Positions 7,906-18,529 of a DNA stretch of 64,000 nucleotides are shown in pieces. The notes below the pieces were generated by a model. That model was given only the letters and a program-made list of their open reading frames with translations. It was not told the DNA's origin and did not search any database. The stretch lies in NCBI GenBank assembly GCA_014529385.2, contig CM043958.1, positions 140,330,234 to 140,394,233 of the forward strand, in the 5' to 3' direction. Position 1 is the stretch's first letter. Each line of letters opens with the position of its first letter. This DNA comes from Adiantum capillus-veneris (taxonomy: Eukaryota > Streptophyta > Polypodiopsida > Polypodiales > Pteridaceae). A program made the translations under genes and the position numbers.

Positions 7906-10696
7906 ATGGCTAGAACAAAAGCCACTGCAAGGAAGGCAGGCAAGGGACCAGGATTAGCAGCTAAAGCAAGTAGCAGATCTGCAACCCCAAAGAAAAGACC
8001 TGGAAAACCCAATAAAATTCTGAAAGGTCCAAGGGTGAAGAAGTTACAAACCTGCATGGGACTTTTCAGAGAAATCAGAAAGGCACATAAATGTGTAGAT
8101 TTATGCATACCAAAGCTGCCCTTTCAGAGGATGGTGAGGTCCATATGTGAAGAAGCTACTTGGGGCACCAAAAGGTGGAAGGTGGTGGCATTAATGGCTC
8201 TACAAGAAGCAGCAGAGGACTTCCTACTAGAGTACTTCAATGACATCACCATTGTTGCAGCCCATGCCCACAGGGTTACTATAATGGACAAAGATAGTGA
8301 GACACTGAAAAGAATAAGGTGGAGGTATGACAAACTACTGGTCCCCAATGTCTGCAGGGATAAGAAAATGAGGAAAATTTTGTTATACCCCCCTGAGCTA
8401 GTGCCACAACTCACAGTTGTAGATGTCACACATGATGTGAATACAAGGGCAAGGGCTGAGACTATTGCTCGCCAAACAGAGGACATGAGGGAAGCAGAGC
8501 TTAAGGAGAAAGCAAAAGTAGCAGTGGAGTCCCAGAGGCAAACAGAATGCAATGTGACCCTGTCCATAGAGGCAAGCAATCAAGAAACTCTACTTTCAAT
8601 GAAGGATGGTTTGCTTGTAGAGATACCATTTGTAGATGGAGCCAGAAAGCTAGCTCTGGAAAAAGTGGACATTAATTTATTGCAGAATCTAGATGCTCAG
8701 ATTTCAGACACAATTATCTATGCTTGTCTTAAGTAAGTGTTACTATCTTGCTAGCTTTGAAAACTCAGATAATAGGTTTGCTAACTCAGGTAAAGTCTCT
8801 GCAGCCTGATCAAAAGTCAACTCCCACTGCACACCCACATAGAGGTGTTTCTTCTTGATCCACAAATGTCAGTGATTATTAGACAAAAGAACAGTCCATC
8901 TGGGACCTTTGAGAGTTGGTTTCTCCACTGTGCTATACTGGAAGTTACTGTCATCATCTTTCCATATGAGAACAACCATCACTGGAGTCTCATATGCCTT
9001 GATGTTGACCAACCAGCAGTGTGGGTGTTCAATTCAATAAAAGGAACCCACCCTGAAATTAGGCTGTAAGTGTTTTGTATCAGAAAGTGTTTCTTATAGA
9101 TATCCATGTAAATTTGAAGCCTCATGCTAACATCTTGACATTGCTTTGTGCAGTTGTATAAAGAGGTTGTTGCTTGCCTATGGCAAGCTATGTGGAAGGT
9201 ATGAACTATACAAGGCCCCAATCAAAGATGTACCTGTCCCAAATCAAACCGATGGAAATTCTTGCGGCTGGAGATGTCTTCTCCATGTAGAATATGTCCT
9301 GCAAAGCTACTTTGCATTAAAACCTTTCATGACTAAGGTAACCATTTGGCAATGCATTCAGTTAGTTTTGGTTTAGTTTATAAAAGAATTCTCACCATGT
9401 GGTCTTTCAATTTTGCAGAGTGCTTTAAAAAACTACACATATGATTATTTGCAAAGATACCGGGTAAGTTTAATACAACACCTGCTTACTATGTCTAGCC
9501 CCAGAGAGCTTGAAGATAGCGGCTTGGATGACCGCACTATTGATCTAACAATACATGACGTGCCACCACGACAAACCCCTGCATTCGATACAGTGGAATC
9601 ACAACGGGCCGAGGGGGTCATATCAGCAGAAGATGAAAGAGCCGAGGATGAGGAAAGGTCAAATGAGCATATGGAAGGTGCTAGTGTACAACCAGAGGAG
9701 ACAATGAAAGAGCCAAGTCAGCCAGTGGAGGAGCCAAAAGAGCCTATGGCTGAAACCCAAGATGAGGAAAGTAGGCCTATAGATGAGCAAAAGGATATGG
9801 ATGAGGAAAGCAGGCCTAGGGATGAGCAAACTGATATGGATCAGGCAAGGATGTATGAGGCAAGCCGGTCAACCGAGGGAGAGGAAAAGACCTTGGAGGA
9901 AACCTTGAATGAGGTAGAAAGAGCCATGGGGGAGACCCCTGATGAAGATGTGAATGATGACTATGAATATGTGAATGATGAAGCTAAAGCAGAGGAGAGC
10001 AACAACGACATCAACACTACAGAGACCCAGTATGGACCCTTGCTACCTGTAGATACGGTTGTTCCGGTAATGTCTATTCAAGTATGGAAAAATATGTTCA
10101 GCTTCTAACTACTTATATGTACTTGTCAACTTTTACAGAGGTTGATTATCTTGGACGTCAATGGATTGCTGCTGATGCACGTGCCTCTCGGTGACACAAA
10201 ACCCTTTGAGGATTTGCAAACGTTTCGGATGGGAACTTGTCGAGTCGTGGTTTGTCTAGGAACCAAGGAATTTATTCAGTTTCTTCTTCCGCGCTTCAGA
10301 GTTGCCATATGGTCTTCAATGCAAAGGCAAAACTTGTCGCCACTAGTTACAATAGTTTGCAGTGTATGCGACGCTCACACGTCAGATTTTTCCTTTTTGT
10401 ATGATCAAAGAAAATGCGTTACCGTTGAGGGCCACTACCACCCTAAAAAACCACACTTACCTCTTTTGTAAAAACCATTTAGCCAAATCGGTGTACCCTT
10501 TGATGCAACTAATACACTGTTGATTGATGATACTCCTGAAAAGGGAGAACTAAATCCGCCAGGAACAACTATCTCACCACCTTCTTTCGAGGGGCATTCC
10601 TTCGATTTTTACCTTGAAGACATTCTGATTCCATACTTACAAAAATTGTATCTCAGTCCATTGTTCACGGACGAGTTTGTACTTTCTAATGAATGA
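7906..10696 (+). CDS. histone H3-like / Ulp1-like protease / FCP1-HAD-like fusion protein, five exons
   Basis: I join five exons with GT-AG introns that keep the frame: 7906-8732, 8805-9065, 9154-9337, 9419-10066 and 10139-10696 (826 codons including the stop). Residues 1-143 are H3-like: a tail starting MARTKATARK, then LFREIR (53-58), KLPFQRMVR (70-78), ALMALQEA (95-102), HRVTIM (122-127) and RIR. Residues about 245-420 are a Ulp1/C48 cysteine-protease domain: SDTII, catalytic His335 (HHWSL), Asn352 where Asp is usual, Gln394 and Cys400 (NQTDGNSCGW). Residues about 425-635 are an acidic, repetitive linker. Residues 641 onward are an FCP1/HAD-like domain: ILDVNGLL (Asp646), a VAIWSS motif II and NTLLIDD (Asp770-771). 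One in-frame TAA (10469-10471, codon 751) interrupts the last exon, although coding continues to TGA 10694. Skipping most of exon 4 through the GTAAGT at about 9463 is possible. The domain calls are strong. Expression and activity are unknown. Confidence 0.8.
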
Positions 10697-10732
10697 AGAT
10701 GACTCTTCTATCATGTCTTTGTCTTGTCTAAC

Positions 10733-10733
<1 letters not shown>

Positions 10734-10795
<62 letters not shown>
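10734..10795. repeat. (GA)n microsatellite between convergent genes
   Basis: About 60 bp of GA repeats lie just past the 3' end of the fusion gene and before the end of the converging minus-strand gene. Confidence 0.95.
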
Positions 10796-10799
<4 letters not shown>

Positions 10800-10918
10800 A
10801 CATGGTAAAGAAATGTATTTCAAGCACACTTTTTCACAGGGCACAATTGACAAATGAGCTCAATAAACTTCATGTATTGAAAGTCATTTGTATACACTTG
10901 GGTTCACAAGAATATCTG

Positions 10919-12339
10919 TTACATTGACACTACTTCAACCCAACCATCCAACTCTTTGCACAAAATATCTTTTTCCCTTCGCCGCATCACCTTACGGCCA
11001 GCTAGGAAAAAGAAAAAATCTGATAGGTCCCTGTCCATTGACTCTTCAATTATGTCATGCCGCAAATGCTGAAGACTGCATAGCTCCCTTATTGTAACCA
11101 CCAATAGTAGGCCATGCTCATTATCAATCACTTCCATATCCACAGCAGGATTATCTTCCAAACCTGCAGAAACCTGGTCCATAGGAATGTACTTACCATT
11201 GAGCATTTGTGATCGCCCATACCAAAACGAGAGTAACAGTGATTGTCTTGCAATCATGTACTTGACAACTAGAGTATCAAGCGCGATCTTGCACCGTAAA
11301 CCAATCTCTTCCTTTACATACCATCCTCTGTCAAGAAGTTTGTCATAGGATGACTGCTGAAATGACTTGCACATGAACATAGTTTTCGTAACACGGATGT
11401 TGTAGCTATGAAACAACTCTATGAAGAGTGCAATAGGACAAAAGTTTGCAATTCTAACCAGTTTGGTGGGAATAGAGCTACGTAGAGACCTCTGTATATC
11501 CTTGTAGAGCTTTCTTCGCATTGCCTCCACCATTGTTTCCTCGGGAACTGGCCAGTCCACAGTGTTCCAATCGGTTGGTAGAGGCACTTTCCCCAACATG
11601 CCATTCTTATTCCCTGAGCTGAGTTGGTAGAAGTGGTCATAAAAAAATATTCCCTCATCAGCCAGTCTTTTGCTGCTCCTCCCTGAATACTGTAGAGAAC
11701 CAATGTGGGCATGAACAACATGGAAGAGGCCTATTATGCACTCCACAGGCTCCCATTGCTCATAAGAAGAGGGATAAACATCTGCAATATATATAAGAAG
11801 AGTTAAACTAAGAGTATCAATAAGTAAAAATGACAAATCTAATGTAATTGAGCTGTGAAGAATGGAGACATTGCTCATAACAAGCGGGAGAAACATTGCA
11901 AAATATATAAGAAAAGTTATAATGAGAGTATCAGTAAGTTCACATGTCAAGAGTACTTACAATTGCAACGTGGTTGATGTATATCTGATACATTTCCACC
12001 GTTTTCTATCACCTCTGGATGGGTAAACACATGCTGAACAAGAACTTCCTTTACAGATCTTTTGCCGATTTTAACTTTGAAATCCAACACTCTGGCCTTC
12101 CATGCTGAGCGGTAAACGTTGATACCACTAGACCTCTTGGGTCTTCTTGGTTGCATGAGGACCCATGAACCTTTGTTTATCCTTTGTCCAACCCATTGGT
12201 TCTCTGCACTTATTGAAGTTGATATTGTAATTGAGGATATGCTACTACTTGGCCTTTTAGGCAAAGTGCAGCTGTTGGTTGTTGGTGTGAGAGACAGTAA
12301 ACACCTGGAGCTTCTTGGGCGAGCAGACGTGGAAGCCAT
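10919..12339 (-). CDS. unknown two-exon protein, convergent with the fusion gene
   Basis: Exon 1 is complement(11961-12339), starting at ATG, with donor GTAAGTAC. Exon 2 is complement(10919-11781), after an acceptor preceded by TATATATATTGCAG. The joined frame is 414 codons including the stop, with no interruptions. I do not recognise the family. The first about 80 residues are Ser/Thr/Pro/Arg-rich and look disordered. After that come ordered-looking segments such as SSYEQWEPVECIIGLFHVVH, PLPTDWNTVDWPVPEE, IANFCPIALFIELFHSYNIR and LLLSFWYGRSQML. The last about 40 residues are charged. No signal peptide or clear membrane span is seen. Its 3' end lies about 220 bp from that of the H3-Ulp1-FCP1 gene. 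The same convergent pair arrangement is seen in the 27.6-38.8 kb transposon, so this may be an accessory gene of a related element (inference). Confidence 0.65.
11750..11945. repeat. imperfect duplication across an intron-exon junction
   Basis: The stretch about 11754-11830 (attgctcataa...tgcaatatatataaga...gagtatcaataagta) recurs in diverged form at about 11872-11945. The minus-strand intron therefore contains a second, decayed copy of its own 3' splice site and the start of exon 2. Confidence 0.7.
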
Positions 12340-12889
12340 AGCTCTCAGAGAAAAGCTTTAGTGGAGGGAGATTCAATTTGAAAGCATTCTAATGGAGGGA
12401 AAGTGTTTTAGAATTCGAATATCTTGTGCGGGCTTAATGGTCACCCTCCAGTACGTTAATGACCATAAGAGAATATCAGAAGTGGGACCACATGCAAGCA
12501 CCTAAAAGCTCGGTAAAAGGAAGGAAATTACGATGCTACAATCCTAGATTCATGAAGTTTTATGCTATTTTCCTATTTTTTGAGTCTTTCCACGTACTTT
12601 CCTATGTAACGTAGCCTTCGTGCTCATTGGAGGCGCTCTATTTTTCTCTCTCTTCATATGGCCCTCCAAATGACCTCTGAAATTTCCTAATGCTTAGACA
12701 ATTGGTAGGGACCTCTGTAGGAATTAGTTAGGAGTCGGTCGAGTGTAGGTTGACACCTTATGCTTGCTTCCACGTGCCTGCAGGTCGAGCTTCGTCCTTA
12801 GCTGACATTACTTGTTAGGTGAGTTCTCGCTGTGCTGATGTCCGTCACGACGTATCCGTCCAACAACAGTCACCACCAATGCCATCCAA
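12340..12889. other. no gene seen
   Basis: This lies upstream of the minus-strand gene and before the gag-like frame. No open frame with coding character and no LTR or primer binding site could be fixed here, although the 5' LTR of the next element would be expected nearby. Confidence 0.5.
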
Positions 12890-14380
12890 TTGGAGGATAA
12901 CTTAATGAATCAAGGAGAAAGAGTGTCTATTGAGCCTAAATCTATTAGCTCGCAAGCATTGGGGCATCAGCCAATGACCCTAAAGCCTATTGCTAAGGAA
13001 CCAAAGATATCTGAGATGACTTTAGCAGATCTCACCAAGGCTATTCAAGAGAGTCTTAGAGACAATCGTGCTTTGCAAAACAATCATATGTATCCAAGAA
13101 GGGAGCAACAATAGTGCTTAGTATGTTATGGACCGCATAGTACCAATGAATGCCCTACTTTTAGAGTAAAATTCAATGGGAATTGCAATGCCTGTGGAAG
13201 GTATGGTCATCAAGCTAAGGATTGCGTAGTATTTAAGTGCGCGATGGCCAATAGACCAACCTTAGCATGGAGAGACACACCTGGAGTGCCTGCATTGATG
13301 CCGGCCCCACCTCTTGAACAAACATCACAACACATGGTCCCTAGGGCCCAAAATGTTGTTCAAACAACACCCTTACCAGCTCCAGTGCTAGGAACGCAAC
13401 CACCACATCCGAAAATCACTTCTGTGAATCAAGTGGGTTGTGAGTCATCTATTGCTTATTTGGAAGGCTGTGAGGAAGATATAGATCCTAATGTTTCCTA
13501 TGGGATGGATGTGCTTGAAGAAAGTCCACAATACTACATGGAGGACTATTGGGGACAAGTCAAACCTGTATATCAAGTAGCTGCTCTTGCTACAAGGGGC
13601 CAAAATATCAATTACACTGCTAAGAGACCACCTCTTCAATGCTATGAGTGTGGAGGTCCACATCGTGTAGCCGAGTGTCCTATTAGGCTACAAAATAACA
13701 CCACACTAATGCAGACCAATCAAGCGAGCACGTCTACAATGCCGATACTCATGTGTAATGGATGTGGCATAGATCATTTGATTGCCCAATGTCCAAATAA
13801 TCCAAATTCACCAAAGATCATGCCATTAAACTTGATTGAAGTTACCGAGGAGCCATCACAAAGTACACCTGTGGTACCAGTAAATGTACTCACACGATCG
13901 ATGCTCCAAAAACAAAATTATATTCTTGAGGAAAGAGACACGGTATCAATTGCCCAATCTCAGAAAAAGAAGAAAACTCGAAGGAAGAGATCGCAAAAAG
14001 TAGTGAAGTCAGACCCTAGTTCAAAGACCAACATAGGGACTGGTGACGACCCCTTATATATGAACAATGCTAAAGAGGATTCTGATTCAGGTGAAACCAT
14101 GGAGACCAAAATGACCACTAAGATAGAAACCAACAACGAAGACCTTCATGAGCCACAATGGCCAGGATCCAAGAAGAAGATAAGAACTTATCCAAACCCT
14201 AAAGAGGAGATTGAGTGAGTCAAGCAATTAAGGAGTTTGGTAGAAGATACCCAAAGGGATCTAGAACCAGCACCTAGGCAGATCCAGATTACAGACACTG
14301 TGTTCCCTACGCAACAAGAACCTCACCAAATCCATAGACCCTTAGCCATACCTAGTGTCATCCCAGAATAAAGTGACTTA
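12890..14380 (+). pseudogene. retroelement gag with zinc knuckles
   Basis: A gag-like frame broken by TAG 13112-13114, TGA 14216-14218 and a further stop at about 14371, but otherwise continuous. Four zinc-knuckle-like motifs are visible: CLVCYGPHSTNEC (about 13115), CNACGRYGHQAKDC (about 13186), CYECGGPHRVAEC (about 13640) and CNGCGIDHLIAQC (about 13753). The third and fourth lack the usual spacing or Gly. A Lys/Arg-rich segment (KKKKTRRKRSQK, about 13965) may bind nucleic acid or act as a nuclear signal. Knuckles bind the RNA genome in gag proteins. The 5' end is not defined: ATG-like starts are weak and the frame may open earlier. It is followed directly by a protease-like region. Confidence 0.7.
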
Positions 14381-14385
14381 AAGTC

Positions 14386-16100
14386 ATGCGAAGTGGGCGT
14401 ACACACTTCTTCATGGAAAGAATGTTTACAGAGGGACTACCTGATCCTATCAAAGAAATGGAGATCCCATCTTCCCCATGTCAAGGGACTGAAGTCCAAA
14501 AGGTGCCGTTAAACCTTGCCAAATTGATGGATTTCATGTCTTCAGAAGTTAGAACCACCATCATGTCCAAACTATATAAAGACCCTGAGCTAGTCTCAGC
14601 TCTTCGAGCCTTCCTCAATGGAGAACTAAAGTTTGTGCTACCACAATTTTCATAGATGGATGGAGCTAGGGAGATGCCAATAGAGGAGGAACACTTAGAT
14701 CCACAACCCAACCTAGATGATAACCTTGTTATAGAAATACCTGTTAACAAGTTGGGATAATACTTTGAGGGTGATGAATCCAATGCGACCATACCAATCA
14801 CTACTAAGGGATTAACATGAAGGGAATCCTTGATGGTGGTGTTGGGGTTAGCATTGTGACTAAAAATTACTGGGAAACTATGGGAAGACCTCACCTTGTG
14901 ACCAAAACCATAATAGTGAAGATGGCCAATGGGTCTATTGTTAAACCTATTGGGATGCTAGAAGATCTCAAGATCAAGGTCTTTGGACATAAAATAAGAA
15001 TTACCTTCATTGTTATGGATTTCTCCAAACGCACTATGGCATCGGAGATGATCTTAGGACGTCCCTTCATGAGGGAAGAAAAAATGGTGCATGACTGGTC
15101 TAAAAACCATGTCTACTTGCAGTTCCAAGATTCTGTCATTCGAGTGGATCTTGTAACTGGTCGAGCACATCCTCTAGGAAACAGGTTTATAATTGATCAT
15201 AGATATGACACCACAGTTCACTCGGCCCCATTGAAGTATTGTTACACGTGTAAAGCGGACACTGATGTTGGGGAAGATTCTCCTTATATGGATGTACTAC
15301 CTGGGATGACTGAGTCAAACAATGTGGATTGGGTCCACCTAGCAGCAACCATAGACACTTGGGAAAACAGGGGGACGACCTGGGTAACACCTGAGGGGGA
15401 TGAAATGCACATACCCTTAAATATGCTACAAGAAATGCGTATAGCTTTTGACAAGACTCATCCTAATATAACAAAGAAAACATACAAGTGGGTCCCTAAA
15501 GCTTCTTTAAAGACCATAGCTAGTGCTAAAAAACAGAAACCTTGTAAGAAACGTCCCACTCGCTCCAAGAAATGTAAGGAAACGTTACGTTGGATTCCTA
15601 TAAAACTATTGGAAGCCCAAGGCTACTATCAAGGAAATTATCAAATCTGGGTGCCAAAATGTAGATTGTGTTCTTACCTGTCACCAGACCCATGTGCGCC
15701 CAATCCTGTAGCCCCAAAACGAATTGACGATTGCGGAAAGAAAAAAATCACGGAATGCTACACACCTGCTCCAGAGCTAGTTTGGGTACCAAAGAAAGAA
15801 CGATTTATTCCACCTAGCTCAGGAACAGGGAAATCAAATGAAGCTTCTTGCTCTTCATGTAGTTCCTATACGGAAATAGAAGCTTCGACACAACCTCCAC
15901 CTACCATTATACATATCCATACAAGCAAGAAAGATTTTGCACCTCCTGTTGTAAGTTCACAACCTACAACAATGTTGCAAATAAAATCATGGGAGAGTAC
16001 CTTACCACCCTTGCAATTAGATGAAACGCATAGGGTGGTTGAAAACTATTGGTTAAATCCTTCACCTATAGCAACTTGGAACAACTGGTTTAAAGGGTGA
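14386..16100 (+). pseudogene. retroelement protease-like region with WVPK-repeat C-terminus
   Basis: The piece at 14386-14655 and its continuation to about 14815 form a linker with stops. A one-base shift then leads into the 427-codon frame starting 14817. That frame begins in a retropepsin-like domain: GILDGGVGVSIV (a DGG active site, with Asp-Gly-Gly in place of the common Asp-Ser/Thr-Gly) and EMILGRPFM about 75 residues later. After residue about 210 comes an unusual tail with four spaced W-V/I-P motifs (YKWVPKAS, LRWIPIKL, IWVPKCRL, VWVPKKER) and Cys-rich pieces. No reverse transcriptase, RNase H or integrase follows. A polypurine tract and an LTR follow instead, so this is a gag-protease-only element. 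Confidence 0.7.
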
Positions 16101-16130
16101 TGACATCATTTCAAACGGTATGATCTACCC

Positions 16131-16145
16131 AAGAAAGGGGGGGAG
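16131..16145 (+). other. polypurine tract
   Basis: AAGAAAGGGGGGGAG lies immediately before the proposed 3' LTR start (TGTTTCC). This is the standard plus-strand primer position in LTR elements. Confidence 0.75.
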
Positions 16146-16711
16146 TGTTTCCAGATAGTCATCATTTACTCACTCCCCTCTCAACCTTCCTCCCTGACCT
16201 CTCAATCTCCCAATCTTAGGGAATGTATATATAAAGTCTTATACTCGCAAAAAACAAAAATAATAAAGAGCAAGAGCAATTAGCAAACGAGTATGCACAA
16301 TAAAAGTCAAAACATTGACCAAAGCTACACATGTCATATCCGGTACAGTGAAACAGAAACCTACATCATAAAACAGAAAACTCGAGTGATGGAGGGTAGG
16401 TAGGATTATTACAATGGAGTGTTTCTGTTTTAGAGTTGAGTGATTAGCAAAGTTCTTTCTTCCCACTGATGTGCCTCCTAGAGGTATTCTTTGTGTTTCC
16501 TTGTGTGTACAGGAACGTGTTGCTGTGGTTAGGATTTGGACCTTCATGGAATATTTCTCTCGTTCACACTTCAAATCAAGCACGACCATCAGCACAAACA
16601 GGTGTTTCTTGTCCATTAGCATTGCCCCTTATCTTTTTGCATCCATGTTTGTCTGCTTTAATTGTGATTGTTGGTAGCATAATATTCAGTTCCTTTGTTT
16701 AGTATCAAACA
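16146..16711 (+). mobile_element. probable 3' LTR of the gag-protease element
   Basis: It starts TGTTTCC after the polypurine tract and ends ATCAAACA, so the ends form a short TGTTT...AAACA inverted repeat. A TATA-like TATATATAAAG lies at about 16227. No second copy is seen upstream in the window, so the 5' LTR is missing or too diverged. Confidence 0.55.
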
Positions 16712-16809
16712 TTAAATTCAATGTAATTTTTGTCATAATCACTTGTCTAGGTTTAAAAATCAAGCAGTCCGACTAAGCTAGTTTGACCAAGCTAGGCGTT
16801 AAAGATCTT

Positions 16810-17408
16810 CTATTAATACCATGGGGAATGCCTTCCTAATAAGTAATGGTTCTTAATCCGATTTAGGTAGCATTGTGTGAAATGTACTAGGGCTTTCTAG
16901 TGGGCTTAGTCCCTATTGACCTTTAGTAATATAAAGGGAGTTTAATAGTGTGATGAGCCTGGGGAGGGTAACAATGTTATATGACCCCCCAAAGTTACAA
17001 AATTAAAATGCTGAAAACGAACAAACAAAAAATCAAAGTGCCACAAAATCTTAAGCTGGAAGAGAAGTCTCAGCTTGATTTGGTACTTCACTCACATGTA
17101 TCGCCTACGGTACTAGAGCCCTAGAGGTTCCCAGTGTGGGTGCTTTTCCTTGAAAAGCAAAAAAACCAAGTCATGCAAAATAAGCACACACATCAAAATT
17201 GAATCACTGCAAAAAGACTTTGGGGGGTTAAAGAAAAAGTAATCAGTCAAGCAATGATTTCATGAGAAATTCCTTTTATCATAGCTTAACTGCAAGGTCT
17301 TCTAGGTATAGCCTTTAGTCAGCCCTCTAACATGAAATACTTGGTTCTCGCAATTAAACAACTTAATTAACCAGAGAAAATTGAGAAGCTTACCCATGGT
17401 ATTAATAG
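16810..17408. repeat. segment bounded by a 16-bp inverted repeat
   Basis: CTATTAATACCATGGG at 16810-16825 and its exact complement at 17393-17408 bound about 600 bp of non-coding sequence. It may be a non-autonomous TIR element. No target duplication was identified. Confidence 0.35.
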
Positions 17409-17725
17409 TCGATTACTAGTGCCTTTCGACCGTTAAATTAGCGACCCCAAACTTGTTTAATTTTTTACCTTTACATCTGTTTATGCATTTGATTATATGG
17501 AAATTTAATGTTTATTGCTAAAAAATGGTTTAAAATTTTGTTACCAATCAAATTGTTTTCCTACAACTGTATATGCCTTTTAATTGTATATGAGAATGCA
17601 ATTACTGTGCCAATGTTGTTTGATTTTGCAGTGACTAAAGAAGGCTAAGGACATTCATCTCAAATGCTCTTCCACCCTGATGAACGAGCTTCAACTCAAT
17701 AGCTTCCGAGGACAGAATCTACATT

Positions 17726-18052
17726 AGGAAGGGGGGCATGTTAACCCTCACGCACATTCCTATCACCTACGATGGATGTTGTATTATTTATTTGGTAGAG
17801 TCATGTACCGGGCTTGTCGGTCCAATAGGAAAAGGGTAAGAGTGATCGCTGATGAGAGGCACACTCTAACTAGAACATTCAAGGGATTAGTTGTCTAAGC
17901 ATGGGCGCCCAAGTGTGAATGGGGCGAGCTCATATAAAAGTCAACTAAACCTAAAAATCACTCATTCTCTCATTTGTGCAATTAAAGAGTGCTCTTGCTC
18001 CATCTCCATCTTCTTCTTCTTCATCTCCTTGTGTGTGTGTGTGTGTGTATGC

Positions 18053-18088
<36 letters not shown>

Positions 18089-18327
18089 TCGAGCATTGCG
18101 GCAGCACGATGGAGGCGAGGCGGTTCAGCGCGGCGTAGTGGCGTCTCCCTCTTCTTCGCGGTGAGGAATCCTCCACGACACCAAGCGTAGAGCAGTGAGT
18201 GACACACCATTGCCATCTTTGAGCTTACTAGTTTACACTTGTTGTGTGCTTGGAGCCATTTGTGGCTCGCACACAGTGTATCGGCAAGTTCCTTGCATTG
18301 ACACGTGCGACATATGCGCACAACATT
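17726..18327 (+). mobile_element. probable gypsy-type polypurine tract plus LTR
   Basis: AGGAAGGGGGGCA (17726-17738) precedes TGTTAACCC, typical of the end of a Ty3/gypsy element running into its 3' LTR. A promoter-like TCATATAAAAG lies at about 17932, followed by (GT)n(GA)n at about 18029-18085. The right end is uncertain (about 18300-18327) and overlaps a MITE-like repeat. No partner LTR was found. Confidence 0.5.
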
Positions 18328-18444
18328 AAAATAAGGGGTTTATATTCAATTTTGGATAAATCCTAAAATAAGGGGTCATTTTATTCATTCAGACATGTTA
18401 AGAGAGGGGTTTTTTTAATACCCCACGAACGCGCATTATATAGG
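18310..18444. repeat. MITE-like repeat, copy 1
   Basis: Ends resembling ATATGCGCACAAC and GAACGCGCATTATATAG are imperfect inverted repeats, and the interior contains 'aaggggt' blocks. It resembles copies at 19256, 19554 and 20997. Confidence 0.4.
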
Positions 18445-18529
18445 GGGTACTAAAAGGTGAACCCCTTGAGGAAGAGTTAGACTTATATAATTTTCTGAAA
18501 GGATTCCAAGATGTGCTCATCGATGATAT

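Noticed and set aside
9146-9376. Exon 3 of the H3 fusion gene as a separate small gene
   Set aside because: Its start is not an ATG, it runs through a GT donor at 9338, and it joins in phase to exons on both sides. The Ulp1 Gln-Cys part makes sense only with the His part of exon 2.
315-12500. Terminal inverted repeats like those of the 11.2-kb transposon around the H3 gene cluster
   Set aside because: The GGTTTGGTGGTAC motif and GTACCAAA arrays are absent here, so membership in the same family rests only on the shared FCP1-like module and gene layout. The left end may lie outside the window.
12340-12889. 5' LTR and tRNA primer site for the gag-protease element at 12.9-16.7 kb
   Set aside because: I looked for a copy of the TGTTTCC...AAACA LTR and for TGGTATC- or TGGCGC-type primer sites here and found none I could support.
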